This document shows positions 7,812 through 18,045 of a stretch of 64,000 nucleotides of DNA, in pieces (within the stretch, counting starts at the first letter, position 1; the number at the start of each line of letters is the position of its first letter). Made by a program: the position numbers and the translations under genes. Origin of the DNA: Gemmobacter sp. 24YEA27 (lineage in GTDB: Bacteria > Pseudomonadota > Alphaproteobacteria > Rhodobacterales > Rhodobacteraceae); assembly GCF_030052995.1 (NCBI RefSeq), contig NZ_JASJPW010000002.1:124001-188000 (forward strand), in the 5' to 3' direction. The notes under the pieces were generated by a model that saw only the letters and a list, made by a program, of their open reading frames with translations, was not told the origin of the DNA and did no database searches.

Positions 7812-10090
7812 TGCGGGTGCAGCGTGACGAGGATCGACTTGGAAACCGGCGTGAAACTGCCCTCGCCCCAGGCGTCATGCGGCACCAGAAGGTTCAGTTC
7901 GGGGTAATAGCCGGCGATGCAGCCCTGTGGGATGTCATAGGGCACGAGGCGGAACCCACTGGCCCTCCGGATCGCACCATCCGCTGCCTCGCTGATCAGA
8001 TCGACCAGATCACCCGCGCCATGGTCCAGCCGGGCAAGGTCTTCGCGATTGATAAAGATCACCCGCCGTTCGCCATAAACCCCGCGATACCGGTCATCCA
8101 TACCGTAAATGGTGGTGTTGTACTGGTCATGCGAGCGGAATGTCTGAAGGACAAGCCGCCCCGGCCCCGCCTGCTGCCATTCGGTCTGATCGGGCAGCCG
8201 GTCGGGGAAGAAATTCGCGCGCCCGGTGGCGGTGTTGAACTCGCGCTCCGATGCCGGGTTCCTCAGCCAGAAGCCGCGCTTTTGCCGCACCGCAGTGTTG
8301 TAATCGCCAAAGGCAGGCAACACGCGGGCGATCAGGTCGCGGATCCGGTCATTGTCATCGGCAAGGCCCGCCCAGTCGACATGTTCCGACCCCACCGTCG
8401 CCGCTGCGATCCCTGCGACAATCGCCACTTCGGATTTCAGCTCTTTCGAGGCAGGCATATTGATCCCGCCCGAGCCATGCACCATGCTCATCGAATCCTC
8501 GACAGTGACGATCTGACGGATGCCTTTGGAATTCTTGTCAATTTCTGTGCGCCCAAGGCAGGGAAGGATGTAAGACACCCGCCCCGGAAGCAGATGCGAA
8601 TGGTTCAGCTTGGTCGCAACATGCACCGTCAGATCGAGGCTTTGCAGGATCTTTGCCACCAGATCACTGTCAGGCGTTGCGCGCGCGAAATTGCCGCCAA
8701 GCCCGATGAAGGCCTTCGCCCGGCCCGAGATCATGGCGCCAATGGCCTCGACCACGTTATGCCCGCGCGCGCGGGGCATCTTCACACCGATCTCGCGCTC
8801 CAGCGCATCGATCAGCGCTTTCGGGGCTTTCTCATTGATCCCGACGGTGCGGTCGCCCTGAACGTTGGAATGGCCGCGCACCGGGCAAAGCCCCGTGCCG
8901 GGCCGCCCGATATTGCCGCGCAGGAACATCAGACTGGCAATCTCGCGGATCGTCGCGACCGAATGACGGTGCTGCGTGACCCCCATGGCCCAGGTGCAGA
9001 TCACCTTATCTGCGGCCAGATAGACCCCGGCCGCGCGGGTGATTTCCTCCAGCGTGAGGCCGGACTGTTCGAGAATCTGATCCCAGCAGGTGCCATCGAC
9101 CTCGGCCTTCCAGGCCTCGAACCCGTGGGAATGTTCTGCGATAAAGGCGTGGTCGATCACCGAAGGGCGCCCTTCGGACAGGGCCTCAGCTTCCGCCGCG
9201 AAAACCAGTTTCGCCATTCCCCTGACCGCCGCCATATCTCCGCCAAGGCGCGGCTGGTAATAGTCGGTCGAGGTCGGCTCTGACCCGCCAAAGATCATTT
9301 CCAGCTTGTTCTGCGGATCGGCAAAGCGCTGAAGGCCCTTTTCTTTCAGCGGGTTGAAGACCACCACTTTCGCACCCCGCGCGGTCGCCTTCCGCAGATC
9401 GGCGAGCATACGCGGATGATTGGTGCCGGGGTTTTGCCCGATCACGAAAATCGCATCCGCCGCTTCGAAATCCTCCAGCAGCACAGTACCCTTGCCGATC
9501 CCGATCGCTTCGGTCAGCGCAACCCCCGAGGCCTCATGGCACATATTCGAACAATCGGGGAAGTTGTTGGTGCCGTAAAGCCGCACGAAAAGCTGGTACA
9601 GAAACGCCGCCTCATTCGAGGCCCGCCCCGAGGTGTAGAATTCCGCCCGGTCGGGATCATCCAGCGCCTTCAGCGCGGCGCCGATGGCGGTGAAGGCCTC
9701 GTCCCAGCTGGTCTGGCGGTAGCGGTCGCTGGCCGCCTCATAGACCATCGGATGGGTGAGCCTGCCCTGATGCTCCAGATCGAAATCCGACCAGGTGCGC
9801 AGCTCAGACACGCTATGGGCGGCAAAGAAATCAGGCGTGACACGCTTTTGGGTCGCCTCCCAGGCCACCGCCTTGACGCCGTTTTCGCAAAATTCAAACG
9901 AAGAGCCATGTTCCGGGTCGCCCCAGGCGCAGCCCGGGCAGTCAAATCCGTCGGGCTGGTTCGCCCTGAGCATGGTCCGGGCACCGGCAAGGGGATTGCC
10001 GGTCGCAAGCAGCCGCTTGCCACAGCTTTTCAGCGCACCCCAGCCGCCCGCCGCCGCCGAAGACTTGCCGATAAACTCGTTCTTGCCCAT
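7808..10090 (-). CDS. FdhF/YdeP-family molybdopterin oxidoreductase
   Basis: A 760-residue member of the bis-MGD molybdoenzyme superfamily. The N terminus contains FDCPGCAWGDPEHGSSFEFC (about residues 45-64), the reduced cysteine set of YdeP-like formate-dehydrogenase homologues. Further conserved blocks are YTSGRASNEAAFLYQLF, GQNPGTNHPRMLADL and QGDRTVGI, ending with the molybdopterin-dinucleotide-binding domain (LVLQTFRSHDQYNTTIYGMDDRYRG). Reading could extend to 10303, but ATG at 10090 (MGKNEFIGKSS) gives the normal family length. No Tat signal, so cytoplasmic. The physiological substrate of this family is not established; E. coli YdeP is linked to acid resistance. Confidence 0.9.
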   Translation of the reverse strand: MGKNEFIGKSSAAAGGWGALKSCGKRLLATGNPLAGARTMLRANQPDGFDCPGCAWGDPEHGSSFEFCENGVKAVAWEATQKRVTPDFFAAHSVSELRTWSDFDLEHQGRLTHPMVYEAASDRYRQTSWDEAFTAIGAALKALDDPDRAEFYTSGRASNEAAFLYQLFVRLYGTNNFPDCSNMCHEASGVALTEAIGIGKGTVLLEDFEAADAIFVIGQNPGTNHPRMLADLRKATARGAKVVVFNPLKEKGLQRFADPQNKLEMIFGGSEPTSTDYYQPRLGGDMAAVRGMAKLVFAAEAEALSEGRPSVIDHAFIAEHSHGFEAWKAEVDGTCWDQILEQSGLTLEEITRAAGVYLAADKVICTWAMGVTQHRHSVATIREIASLMFLRGNIGRPGTGLCPVRGHSNVQGDRTVGINEKAPKALIDALEREIGVKMPRARGHNVVEAIGAMISGRAKAFIGLGGNFARATPDSDLVAKILQSLDLTVHVATKLNHSHLLPGRVSYILPCLGRTEIDKNSKGIRQIVTVEDSMSMVHGSGGINMPASKELKSEVAIVAGIAAATVGSEHVDWAGLADDNDRIRDLIARVLPAFGDYNTAVRQKRGFWLRNPASEREFNTATGRANFFPDRLPDQTEWQQAGPGRLVLQTFRSHDQYNTTIYGMDDRYRGVYGERRVIFINREDLARLDHGAGDLVDLISEAADGAIRRASGFRLVPYDIPQGCIAGYYPELNLLVPHDAWGEGSFTPVSKSILVTLHPQ

Positions 10091-10419
10091 GACGGCCCCT
10101 TTTCGCGCGCAAAGCCCCCTCCCCCATCGCGGGATAGGGAAAATAAGGCCGGATTTATGGCTGACTGCTGCCGGAGGCCGCTTGTCCACAGCGGTCAAAG
10201 ACCGGCGGGCAAGGCAAAAGCGCAAGGGTTGCCCGGGTGAAATAGCGCAGGATGCGGGAATTCCAAGGGCCAGATGCGCCTTTTCAGGCAGTGCATAGGG
10301 CATTTGCTTATTTTCCCATCAGGAATGTGTCTTTCTTGCCAGTGGTTGTAATGCCCCGGCTGGACGCGGCCCCCTGGCCGAGGTTGACAAATGCCGGCAT
10401 TCCCGCCGGACTGCGGCAC
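10091..10419. promoter_or_regulatory. Divergent intergenic region between the oxidoreductase and MalT-like genes
   Basis: About 330 bases without a convincing gene. A perfect 10-base palindrome ATGCCGGCAT lies at 10391-10400, 19 bases before the MalT-like start, next to TTGACA at 10384. Both neighbouring genes are read outward, so promoters for both are expected here. No RNA gene was recognised. Confidence 0.4.
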
Positions 10420-13134
10420 ATGGCGACCGTAATAGACACCAAGATTCACCCCCCGCACCTTCGGTCGACGCTTTTGCGCCGCGAGGCGGCCCTTGCGCTG
10501 ATGGATCAGGCGCTGGCGCATCCGCTGACGGTCCTGCGCGCGCCGGCAGGGTTTGGAAAATCGACATTGGTGGCGCAATGGGGCGCCGGGCTTGAGGAGA
10601 CGGGTTTCGCCTGGCTTTCGCTGGATCCGATGGCCGACAGCGGCAGGTCGTTCATCCTGCATCTGATCCGCGCGGTCGGGCGCGCCTTGCCCGCGCCCGA
10701 TATGGCGCTGCAAAACCTCACCACCTCGGAATCCCTGTCTGCGACCGGCGCGCTGGCGGCCCTTGTGGCGGCAATTCTGGCAGCGGGGCGACCGCTGGTG
10801 CTTGTGCTTGATGACCTTCACCGCCTGACCTCTGCCGAAGCGCTCGCCTTCCTGCAATCGCTGATCGACCACGCGCCCGCCCGGCTCCATATCGTGCTGA
10901 TCTCGCGCAGCGATCCGCCTTTGCATCTGGCGCATCTGCGGGCACGCGGCCAGATGGTCCGCATCCCCGACAGCGCCCTGCGCTTCTCGCGGGCCGAGGC
11001 GGCGGATTTCCTGCATGAGAGCCTCGGGCTCACGATGGAGCCCGCAGAGCTGACGACGCTCCATTCCCGGACCGAGGGCTGGATCGCGGCGCTGCAACTC
11101 GCCGGTCTCGCGATGCATGAGGAAGGTGACCGACCCGGCTTTCTGGCGCGGTTTTCCGGCGCAGGCGGTGATATCGCCGCCTTTCTGGGCCAGGAGGTGC
11201 TGTCGCGCCTACCCGCCGATATGATGGATTTCCTCAGCCGCAGCGCGGTCCTGGAATGGTTCGATGCCGATCTGGCTGCGCGGGTGACCGGGCATCAGGA
11301 TGCGGCGGCGATGATCCGGCGGATCGACCAGGCGAACCTGTTCCTTGTCGCGCTGACGCCCTCGCGCACGACCTTCCGCTACCATCACCTCTTTGCCGAT
11401 CTCTTGCGCAGCCTGCCTTGCACCGCCGAACTGGCCCCGGATCTGAACCGCGCCGCCGCCGACTGCCTTTCCGCGCGCGGCCTGGAAATTGACGCCGTGC
11501 ATTATGCCCTTGCGGCCGGAGATACGCTGCGCGCGGCCGAACTGGTCGAGACCTGCTGCATGGCGGCGGTCAAGCTCGGCCAGATCACCCGGCTGCGCGC
11601 CTGGCTGGAACGGCTGCCGCCGGGGGTGAATGACAGCCGCCCGCGTCTGTTGCTGGCCCAGGCCTGGGTCTATTTCCATTCCAGCGCGCCGCGCCGGGCG
11701 CTGACCTGCGTGCGCGCCGCCCGCGATCTCCTGCGCCAGATGCAGTCTGACGCAGCTTTGCCGCGCGAGGCCCATGCCGCGCTCTGGGCCGAGATGCAGG
11801 TGCTGGGGGTCGGCGCGCTTTCGGCCGGGGAACGCTCTGCCCGGGCGCGGCGGATGGCGCTGGCCTTATTGCCCGGCCTGCCACGTCAGGAGCATTTCCT
11901 GCGCGGCACGCTGAACAATGTGCTTGGGTTTTGCGAATATTCGCTGGGCAGCCTTGGCCCCGCGCGCCTTGCCTGCAGCCGGGGCCGCGCGGCGCATGAA
12001 CAGGCGGGATCGGTCTTCGGTATGGCCTATTCCGAGCTGATCCTCGGGCTGATCGAGAAATCCGCCGGCAATCTGCAAATCGCGCGGCAGCATTTCGCCT
12101 CTGGCGCCGGGATGGCGCGCGAGGCGCTTGGCGCGGGATCTTATGCCGAGGCGATGGCGGCGGTTTTCCAGGCCGAACTGGCCTATGAAAGCGATGATCT
12201 CGACGCAGCCACGCGACATCTGGCCGACCATCGCGGCGAGATGGAGGCTTTTGGCCTGGTGGTCCATGAGATGACGGTGCGCCTGTCTGCCGCACGCCTT
12301 TCGGCGGCGCGGGGCGAGACGGCAGCCGCAATCGCGATCCTTTCCGAGGCAGAGGTTTCCGGCACCCGCAACCATTACCGCCGGCTGGTCGCATCGGCGC
12401 TGAATGACCATTTCCGGCTCTTGCTGGCCGGGGGTAATGCGGCGCTGGCGCGGGGGGTGCTGCTGGCACGCGGCGTCAGCGAAGACAGCAGTGAGAGCCC
12501 TGGCGCGCCTTCGACCGCGCATGAGATGGAACAGATCGCGCTTTCCAGGGTTCTGATCGCCGAAGGCAATCCCGCCGCCGCGCATGAGCGCCTGACCGGC
12601 ATCGTCGGGCGGCTGCGCTATTCGGGGCGGCTCAGACGGCTGGTGCAGGTTCAGGCGGTGAACGCAATCGCCGCGCTGAACGCCGGCGAGCGCATGGCGG
12701 CGCTGAATGCGATTTCCGAAGCGGTCGAGACCGCCTTTCGCCAGGGTGCGCTGCGCAGCCTGCTCGATGAGGGCGCGGCCCTTGCACGGGTGATCGACTG
12801 GGCAAGGCCGCGCATCCCGTCCTGGTCGCGCGATGTGGCGCTTTCCGCCTTTGTCACGGGCCTTCATTCCCGGCTGTCTCCCTTTGCAACTGCAACCGGG
12901 CCACAGGCTCAGGCCGCGCCACCGCTCCTGTCACCCAAAGAGGCCGAGGTCGCGGCGGCCTTGCAGGCCGGGGCTTCGAACCGCGAGATTTCCGAACAGC
13001 TTGCGATTTCGATGGATACGGTGAAATGGCATCTGAAGAATATTTTCTCCAAGCTCGGTGTCTCCAACCGCATCCAGGCCGTGCTGGCTTTGTCGGCCAG
13101 GGGAGACCGCCCGGGCCCCCACCCGAAAGGGTAG
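10420..13134 (+). CDS. MalT-like LuxR-family transcriptional activator
   Basis: A 904-residue STAND-type regulator, the same size as MalT. Walker A is APAGFGKSTL (41-50), Walker B about LVLVLDDLH (125-133), followed by a winged-helix and a long TPR-like helical region (about 340-800). The C-terminal LuxR HTH (LSPKEAEVAAALQAG ... NREISEQLAISMDTVKWHLKNIFSKLG) is complete. Such proteins bind ATP and an inducer, oligomerise and activate sigma70 promoters. I chose ATG 10420 (MATVIDTKIHPP) because homology begins there, not at the upstream in-frame ATGs. It precedes the deacetylase/ABC importer operon on the same strand and is its most likely activator. Confidence 0.88.
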   Translation: MATVIDTKIHPPHLRSTLLRREAALALMDQALAHPLTVLRAPAGFGKSTLVAQWGAGLEETGFAWLSLDPMADSGRSFILHLIRAVGRALPAPDMALQNLTTSESLSATGALAALVAAILAAGRPLVLVLDDLHRLTSAEALAFLQSLIDHAPARLHIVLISRSDPPLHLAHLRARGQMVRIPDSALRFSRAEAADFLHESLGLTMEPAELTTLHSRTEGWIAALQLAGLAMHEEGDRPGFLARFSGAGGDIAAFLGQEVLSRLPADMMDFLSRSAVLEWFDADLAARVTGHQDAAAMIRRIDQANLFLVALTPSRTTFRYHHLFADLLRSLPCTAELAPDLNRAAADCLSARGLEIDAVHYALAAGDTLRAAELVETCCMAAVKLGQITRLRAWLERLPPGVNDSRPRLLLAQAWVYFHSSAPRRALTCVRAARDLLRQMQSDAALPREAHAALWAEMQVLGVGALSAGERSARARRMALALLPGLPRQEHFLRGTLNNVLGFCEYSLGSLGPARLACSRGRAAHEQAGSVFGMAYSELILGLIEKSAGNLQIARQHFASGAGMAREALGAGSYAEAMAAVFQAELAYESDDLDAATRHLADHRGEMEAFGLVVHEMTVRLSAARLSAARGETAAAIAILSEAEVSGTRNHYRRLVASALNDHFRLLLAGGNAALARGVLLARGVSEDSSESPGAPSTAHEMEQIALSRVLIAEGNPAAAHERLTGIVGRLRYSGRLRRLVQVQAVNAIAALNAGERMAALNAISEAVETAFRQGALRSLLDEGAALARVIDWARPRIPSWSRDVALSAFVTGLHSRLSPFATATGPQAQAAPPLLSPKEAEVAAALQAGASNREISEQLAISMDTVKWHLKNIFSKLGVSNRIQAVLALSARGDRPGPHPKG

Positions 13135-13242
13135 TGAAGATTTTTCGCCGCCCCCCACCCCTAAGGGAGGCGCGTCCCCTTTGACCCTCGCCTAGCCTCC
13201 TCCCCGCAAGACCTGAGAATCACTGGGCGGGAGAAACGCGCG

Positions 13243-14340
13243 ATGACCACCGGCCTCGTGTCGCATGAGCTGTATCACTGGCATAATACCCAGAACTGGA
13301 ACCTGGTTTTCCCGCCAGGCCTGACGGTGCAGCCCGGCGAACATGTCGAAAACCACGAGACCAAGCGGCGGATCCGCAATCTGCTCGAGGTCTCTGGCCT
13401 GCTGGATTACCTCGCGCCGATCAAACCGCGCCCCGCGACCGAGGATGAGATCGCCCGCTTTCACACCCGCGACCATATCGCGAAGATCAAAGCGATCAGC
13501 GAGGCGGGCTGGGGCGATGCCTCTTACCTTACGCCGCTTGGCGCCGGAAGTTTCGACATCGCGCTGCTGGCGGCGGGCGGCACGATTGCCGCGATGGATG
13601 CGGTGCTGACGGGCCAGGTGCAGAATGCCTATGCCCTGGTGCGCCCGCCTGGACATCATGCCGAGCGCAATATCGGCATGGGGTTCTGCCTTTTCGGCAA
13701 TGTGCCGGTGGCGATCATGCATGCCCAGGCGACGCATGGTCTGGGCCGTGTCGCGACGGTCGACTGGGATGTCCATCACGGCAACGGCACCCAGGACGCG
13801 TTTTATGACAGCGGCGATGTGCTGACGATCTCGCTGCATCAGGACCGGCTTTACCCGACCCATTCCGGCCTGCATTCCGAGCGCGGCACCGGCAAGGGTG
13901 AGGGCTACAACCTCAATATCCCGCTGCCGCCGGGCTGCGGCAATGGCGCCTATATCGAGGCGTTCCGCCGTGTCGTCCTGCCCGCGCTTGAGCGTTACAG
14001 GCCCGATCTGATCGTGGTGCCCTCAGGGTTCGACGCCTGCGCGGTTGATCCGATGGGGCGGATGATGGTGACTTCGGAAGGCTATCGCCAGATGACCGCC
14101 ATGCTGATGGAGGCCGCAGACCGGCTGTGCGGCGGGCGCCTCCTGATGTCGCATGAGGGCGGTTATTCGGCGATGTATGCCCCCTATTGCGGCCTTGCGG
14201 TGCTGGAAGAAATGAGCGGCATCCGCACCCATGTCACCGACCCCTGGGCCGAACATGCAGGCTGGGGCCAGCAGGAATTGCAGCCACATCAGGCCGCGAT
14301 GATTGCCGGGGCGGCGGCACTGCTCGACGCGATCAAATAA
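13243..14340 (+). CDS. Class II histone deacetylase-like amidohydrolase
   Basis: A 365-residue Zn-dependent deacetylase of the HDAC/acetylpolyamine amidohydrolase superfamily. RPPGHHAE (134-141) carries the catalytic His pair at 138-139. DWDVHHGNGTQ (174-184) supplies Zn ligands Asp176 and His178, and PSGFDACAVDP the third Asp. In bacteria such enzymes deacetylate acetylated polyamines, amides or other N-acetyl compounds. The start follows GGGCGGGAG by about 9 bases. It is followed after 24 bases by an amide/branched-chain-type ABC importer and preceded by a MalT-like activator, so it probably hydrolyses the imported amide. It appears intact, unlike the transporter genes after it. Confidence 0.9.
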   Translation: MTTGLVSHELYHWHNTQNWNLVFPPGLTVQPGEHVENHETKRRIRNLLEVSGLLDYLAPIKPRPATEDEIARFHTRDHIAKIKAISEAGWGDASYLTPLGAGSFDIALLAAGGTIAAMDAVLTGQVQNAYALVRPPGHHAERNIGMGFCLFGNVPVAIMHAQATHGLGRVATVDWDVHHGNGTQDAFYDSGDVLTISLHQDRLYPTHSGLHSERGTGKGEGYNLNIPLPPGCGNGAYIEAFRRVVLPALERYRPDLIVVPSGFDACAVDPMGRMMVTSEGYRQMTAMLMEAADRLCGGRLLMSHEGGYSAMYAPYCGLAVLEEMSGIRTHVTDPWAEHAGWGQQELQPHQAAMIAGAAALLDAIK

Positions 14341-14364
14341 AAACACATATAAAACAACAGGGAA

Positions 14365-15693
14365 ATGATCATGAAAACGCTGAAACTGGCAGCCCCCAAT
14401 GTGATCCCCGGGCGGCGGACTTTCCTCAAGGGCGTCGCGGGCTTTGGCGGCGCGGCGGGCGCGATGCTTGCCGGAATGAATGAGGGCGCCCGCGCGCAGG
14501 GAGCCGCGATCCCGGTCGGCCAGGCGGCCCCCCTGACGGATTTCGCTGCCGCTGACGGGGTCGAATTTCGCAACGGTCTGATCATGGCCTGTGATGAGAT
14601 CAACGCGCCTTGGCGGCATTCTGGGCCGCCCGCTGGAGCCTCAGTTCGAAGACACAAGCAGATGGGCGATGCCACCAACGTCCAGGCCGTGCAGCGTCTG
14701 ATCGACCGCTACGGCGTCCATGCGGTGATCAACGGCTATAATGTCGGCTCGGGCTCGGCGATCCCGATGTGATCGCCGACAGCGGCATCATCTATGTGCA
14801 TTATGATGCGACGCTTGGCCATACGAGCCTCATTGAATCCGACCCCGAACGCTATTTCGGCTCCTTCCAGGGCTGTGCTGCGGAATACTGGTACGGGCCG
14901 GGTTTCCTCGATTTCTCAAATCGCTGGAAGCGAATAAGGAATTCACCCGTCGAACAACAAGATGGCGGTGATCCTTTCGCGGGCGTCTATGCCGCGAATA
15001 TCGCCATGGCGTCAAGGAACGCGCCGCCGAATATGGCTGGGAGATTCCATGTTCGAGACGGTTTCCGTGCCGATCTCGAATGGGGGCCGACGCTCGCGAA
15101 ACTGCGCGAAGACCCGCCGGCAGTGATCTGCATCACCCATTTCTTCCCCGCCGATCTGGCGCAGTTCATGGTGCAATTCGCACCCAACCCCACGAATTCG
15201 CTGATCTATATGCAATATGGCCCGATGGTCCCCCGCCTTCCGCGAGATTGCCGGCAAGGCATCGGAAGGGGTGATCTATGCAACCCTGGTGGGCGATCTT
15301 CAGGATGAGATCGGGCTGGATTTCGAGAAACGTTTCAAAGAGCGGTTCCGGCGAAACTGCGGGCCATAATTCCGGGGCGCAACCTTATGATGATGGCGTA
15401 TCTCTGGGCCGTGGGCGCGGCGCTCGCAGGGGGAGCGGCGAGCCGATAATGCCGACCAGAACCGCCTGGTCGCCGACCGGATGCGGAACCTCCATCTATC
15501 GCGGCGTCTGTGGCACCACGCGGATGAACCCGGCCAACAACGCCGCGCGCGCCTTCCGACCGAGGTCAACGACCCCTCGCTCGGCATGCCGCATCAGTTC
15601 CTGCAGATCCAGGATGCGGCCGTGGGCGGTAAGCTGATCGCGCCCTGGCCCTATGCGACCGGCCCCTATGTGAAACCGTCCTGGCTGAAATGA
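14365..15693 (+). pseudogene. Amide/branched-chain-type ABC binding protein, heavily frameshifted
   Basis: Fragments in three frames together spell a Tat-exported type I periplasmic binding protein. It has the leader RRTFLKGVAGFGGAAG, then IPVGQAAPLTDFAAADGVEFRNG, KQMGDATNVQAVQRLIDRYG, DSGIIYVHYDATLGHTSLIE, EWGPTLAKLREDPPAVICITHF and AVGGKLIAPWPYATGPY. Breaks occur near 14615, 14655, 14765, 14920 and repeatedly through 15600; an in-frame stop at 14770 ends the first part. Protein-level similarity persists on both sides of each break, and the breaks look like single-base gains or losses. This suggests either very recent decay or poor base calling. As written, no complete protein can be made. 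An ATG at 14371 is an alternative start. Confidence 0.8.
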
Positions 15694-16459
15694 CGGAGCC
15701 CGCGACGATCCTCGCCTGCTGGGCGCTTGAAAGCCGTCAACGCGCTGGACTTCACGGTCCGGCGCGGCGAGGTGCTGGGGATCGCGGGCCGAATGGTGCG
15801 GGAAAGACCACGCTTTTCGACGTACTCTCCGGCCTCTCGCCGCGACGCCCGCCGGGCGGGTGCTGCTGGCTGGCAAAGAGATCACCGCTGACGCCCCCGA
15901 CCGCATCTGTCATCAGGGCCTTGCACGAACCTTCCAGCTGAATGCGGCCTTTGATTCCATGTCATTGCGCGACAATGTGCGGCTGGCGGCGCAATTCGGG
16001 CGCCGCGCGCGGCGATGCCCGGGCTGCGGCTTTCACGCGCGACGCAGAGGCCGCCGATCAGGCGCTGGACTTCGTGGGGCTGACCCGCGCAGGGCAACAC
16101 TCGCGGGCCAGGCGCCGGTGATCGACCGTAAACTGCTGATGATCGCCTCGGCTTTGGCGACCGATCCGAAGATCCTGCTGATGGATGAACCCGTCGGCGG
16201 CCTGACCCATGCCGAGACCGATGTGATCATGGATTGCGTCCGGAGGCTGAAGGCGCGCGGCGTGACAATCATCCTGATCGAGCATGTGATGCGCTTTCTC
16301 GTTGGCCTGTCCGAACGCGTGATGATCCTCCATCACGGTGAGAAAATTTTCGAAGGCCCGCCCGGCGGACTGGTCGAAGATGCCACTGTGGTTGATGTCT
16401 ATCTCGGGGCCGGCGCCTCTGAACGCTTGCGCGGTCATCTCAACGGGGGCGCAGCATGA
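15690..16459 (+). pseudogene. LivG-like ABC ATPase, frameshifted
   Basis: The ATG at 15690 overlaps the stop of the binding-protein gene (ATGA). Correct coding switches frame several times: LKAVNALDFTVRRGEVLGIAG in one frame, GPNGAGKTTLFDVLSGLSP (Walker A) in another, then VLLAGKEITADAPDRICHQGLARTFQLN. After a further break near 16010 the tail PVIDRKLLMIASALA, ILLMDEPVGGL (Walker B) and the H-loop LIEHVMRFLVGLSERV is continuous to 16459. The gene therefore once encoded the first ATPase of a Liv/Urt-type importer. With at least three shifts it cannot yield a working protein unless the shifts are sequence errors. Confidence 0.8.
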
Positions 16460-17164
16460 GCCTGTTGGAAATCAGCGGCCTTGAGGTCGCTTATGGTGTG
16501 CAGCGGGTGATAAGCGGCATTTCGCTGACGGTCAAAGAGGGCGAATTCGCGGCGCTGGTCGGCCCGAACGGGCATGGGAAAACCACGGTTCTGCGCGCGA
16601 TTTCAGGCCTTGCCCGCGCACGCGCCGGAGAGATCCGCCTTGACGGCCAGTCGCTGACCCGCGCGCGGCCCGACCGCATCGTCGCGGCGGGCATCATCCA
16701 TGTACCGCAGGGCGACCTGTTATTTCCGGGCATGTCGGTGCTCGATAATCTCAGGATGGGCGCCTACCTTCCCGAAGCCGCGCGCGACGAGGCGCGCCGC
16801 CTTGATGAGGTCTTTACGCTGCTGCCGAAACTGAGGGACCGTCAGGCCAGACCGCCTCTACCCTTTCAGGTGGTGAACGGCGCATGGTCGGGATCGGGCG
16901 CGGGCTGATGGCGGGCGGGCGGATCCTGATGCTTGATGAGCCCTCTCTCGGGCTTGCCCCATCGTGATTGACCAGATCTATGAACTGGTACAGGCGCTGG
17001 CGAAATCGGGGCGCACCATTCTGGTGGTCGAGGAAAACGCCATCCGCATCGCCGATATGGCCGACCGGATGCATCTTCTCGACAATGGCGTCCTTGCCTG
17101 GTCGGGCACGGGACAGGAATTCCTGTCATCGCCGGAAATCTTCGCCACATATCTGGGGGGCTGA
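16456..17164 (+). pseudogene. LivF-like ABC ATPase, frameshifted
   Basis: Starts by four-base overlap with the previous gene. Residues 1-130 are intact: Walker A GPNGHGKTT, Q-loop VPQGDLLFPGMSVLDNL. Near 16845-16860 the frame is lost; the signature [17 protein letters not shown] is readable only in a second frame. Near 16955 (GGGCTTGCCCCATCG) it shifts again before [26 protein letters not shown] and the family-typical ending. The order LivG-like, LivF-like, LivH-like, LivM-like fits branched-chain, urea and amide importers. It is inactive as read. Confidence 0.82.
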
Positions 17165-17167
17165 GCC

Positions 17168-18045
17168 ATGGATGTTGCAACCCAGATCCTGATTTCCGGC
17201 CTGACTTTGGGGCGGTTTATGCGGTCTCGACCATTGGTCTTGCGCTGATCTACGGCGCGCTGAACATGCTGAACATGGCACAAGGCGGTCTGCTGGCGCT
17301 TGGCGGCTATATCGCGATGTGGGCGATGCAGGCGATGGGCTGGCCGGCGCCGCTGGCCGCGCTGGCCGCAATGGCGGCGGGGGCGATCGCGGGCGGGCTG
17401 ATCTTTGTCGCGGCCGCGCGGCCGATGCTGGGCGGCGAAGGATTCGAGACCCGTATCTTCATCGCCACCATCGGCATCGGGCTGATGCTGGAAAGCGCGA
17501 TCCTCAAAACCTTTGGCCCGCAACCCCAGGCGCAGAGCCTGAAGCTGGAAGGCGGCATCATGCTCGGCCAGGTCAACCTGCCCTGGCAAAATGTGCTGAT
17601 CTTTGTTACCGCCCTGCTGATGCTGGTGCTGGTGGCGGGAATGCTGAACCGCTCGCGCCTCGGGCGGGCGATCCGGGCGACCTCGATGAACCGCGATGCG
17701 GCGCAGCTGATGGGGGTGCCGATCCGCCGGATCTACCTGACGATCCTGATGCTGTCCGGCGCATTGGCAGCGCTGTCGGGGATCATGATTTCCTCAATGT
17801 CGGGGCTGTTGCCGAATATGGGGGCCGACCCGATGCTGAAAGCCTTTATCATCTGTGTCGTGGCGGGGTTGGGGAATGTGCCGGGTGCCGCGCTGACCGC
17901 CTTTGCCATCGGCATGCTAGAGGCAGTCATCCAATACATCTTCGGCGTGCAATATGCCTTCGCGATCCTTCTGTGCCTCGTGATCGCGGTGCTGATCTGG
18001 AGACCTCAGGGCGTCTTTGGCCATAAGGAAGTGGTGCGGCTATGA
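17168..18045 (+). pseudogene. LivH-like permease with a one-base frameshift
   Basis: ATG at 17168 begins MDVATQILISGLTLG and then shifts frame at the G run 17209-17212. One more G would restore VYAVSTIGLALIYGALNMLNMAQGG, the classic LivH start. From about 17213 to the stop the sequence is continuous and shows the multi-span permease with NRSRLGRAIRATSMNRDAAQLMG, the cytoplasmic loop contacting the ATPase. Everything except this single base looks functional, so a homopolymer miscall is plausible. If real, translation from the internal ATG at 17266 would lack the first membrane span. Confidence 0.85.

Noticed and set aside
10091..10303. N-terminal extension of the FdhF/YdeP-type gene
   Set aside because: The added residues are low-complexity and unlike the family; ATG 10090 gives normal length and leaves room for a divergent promoter.
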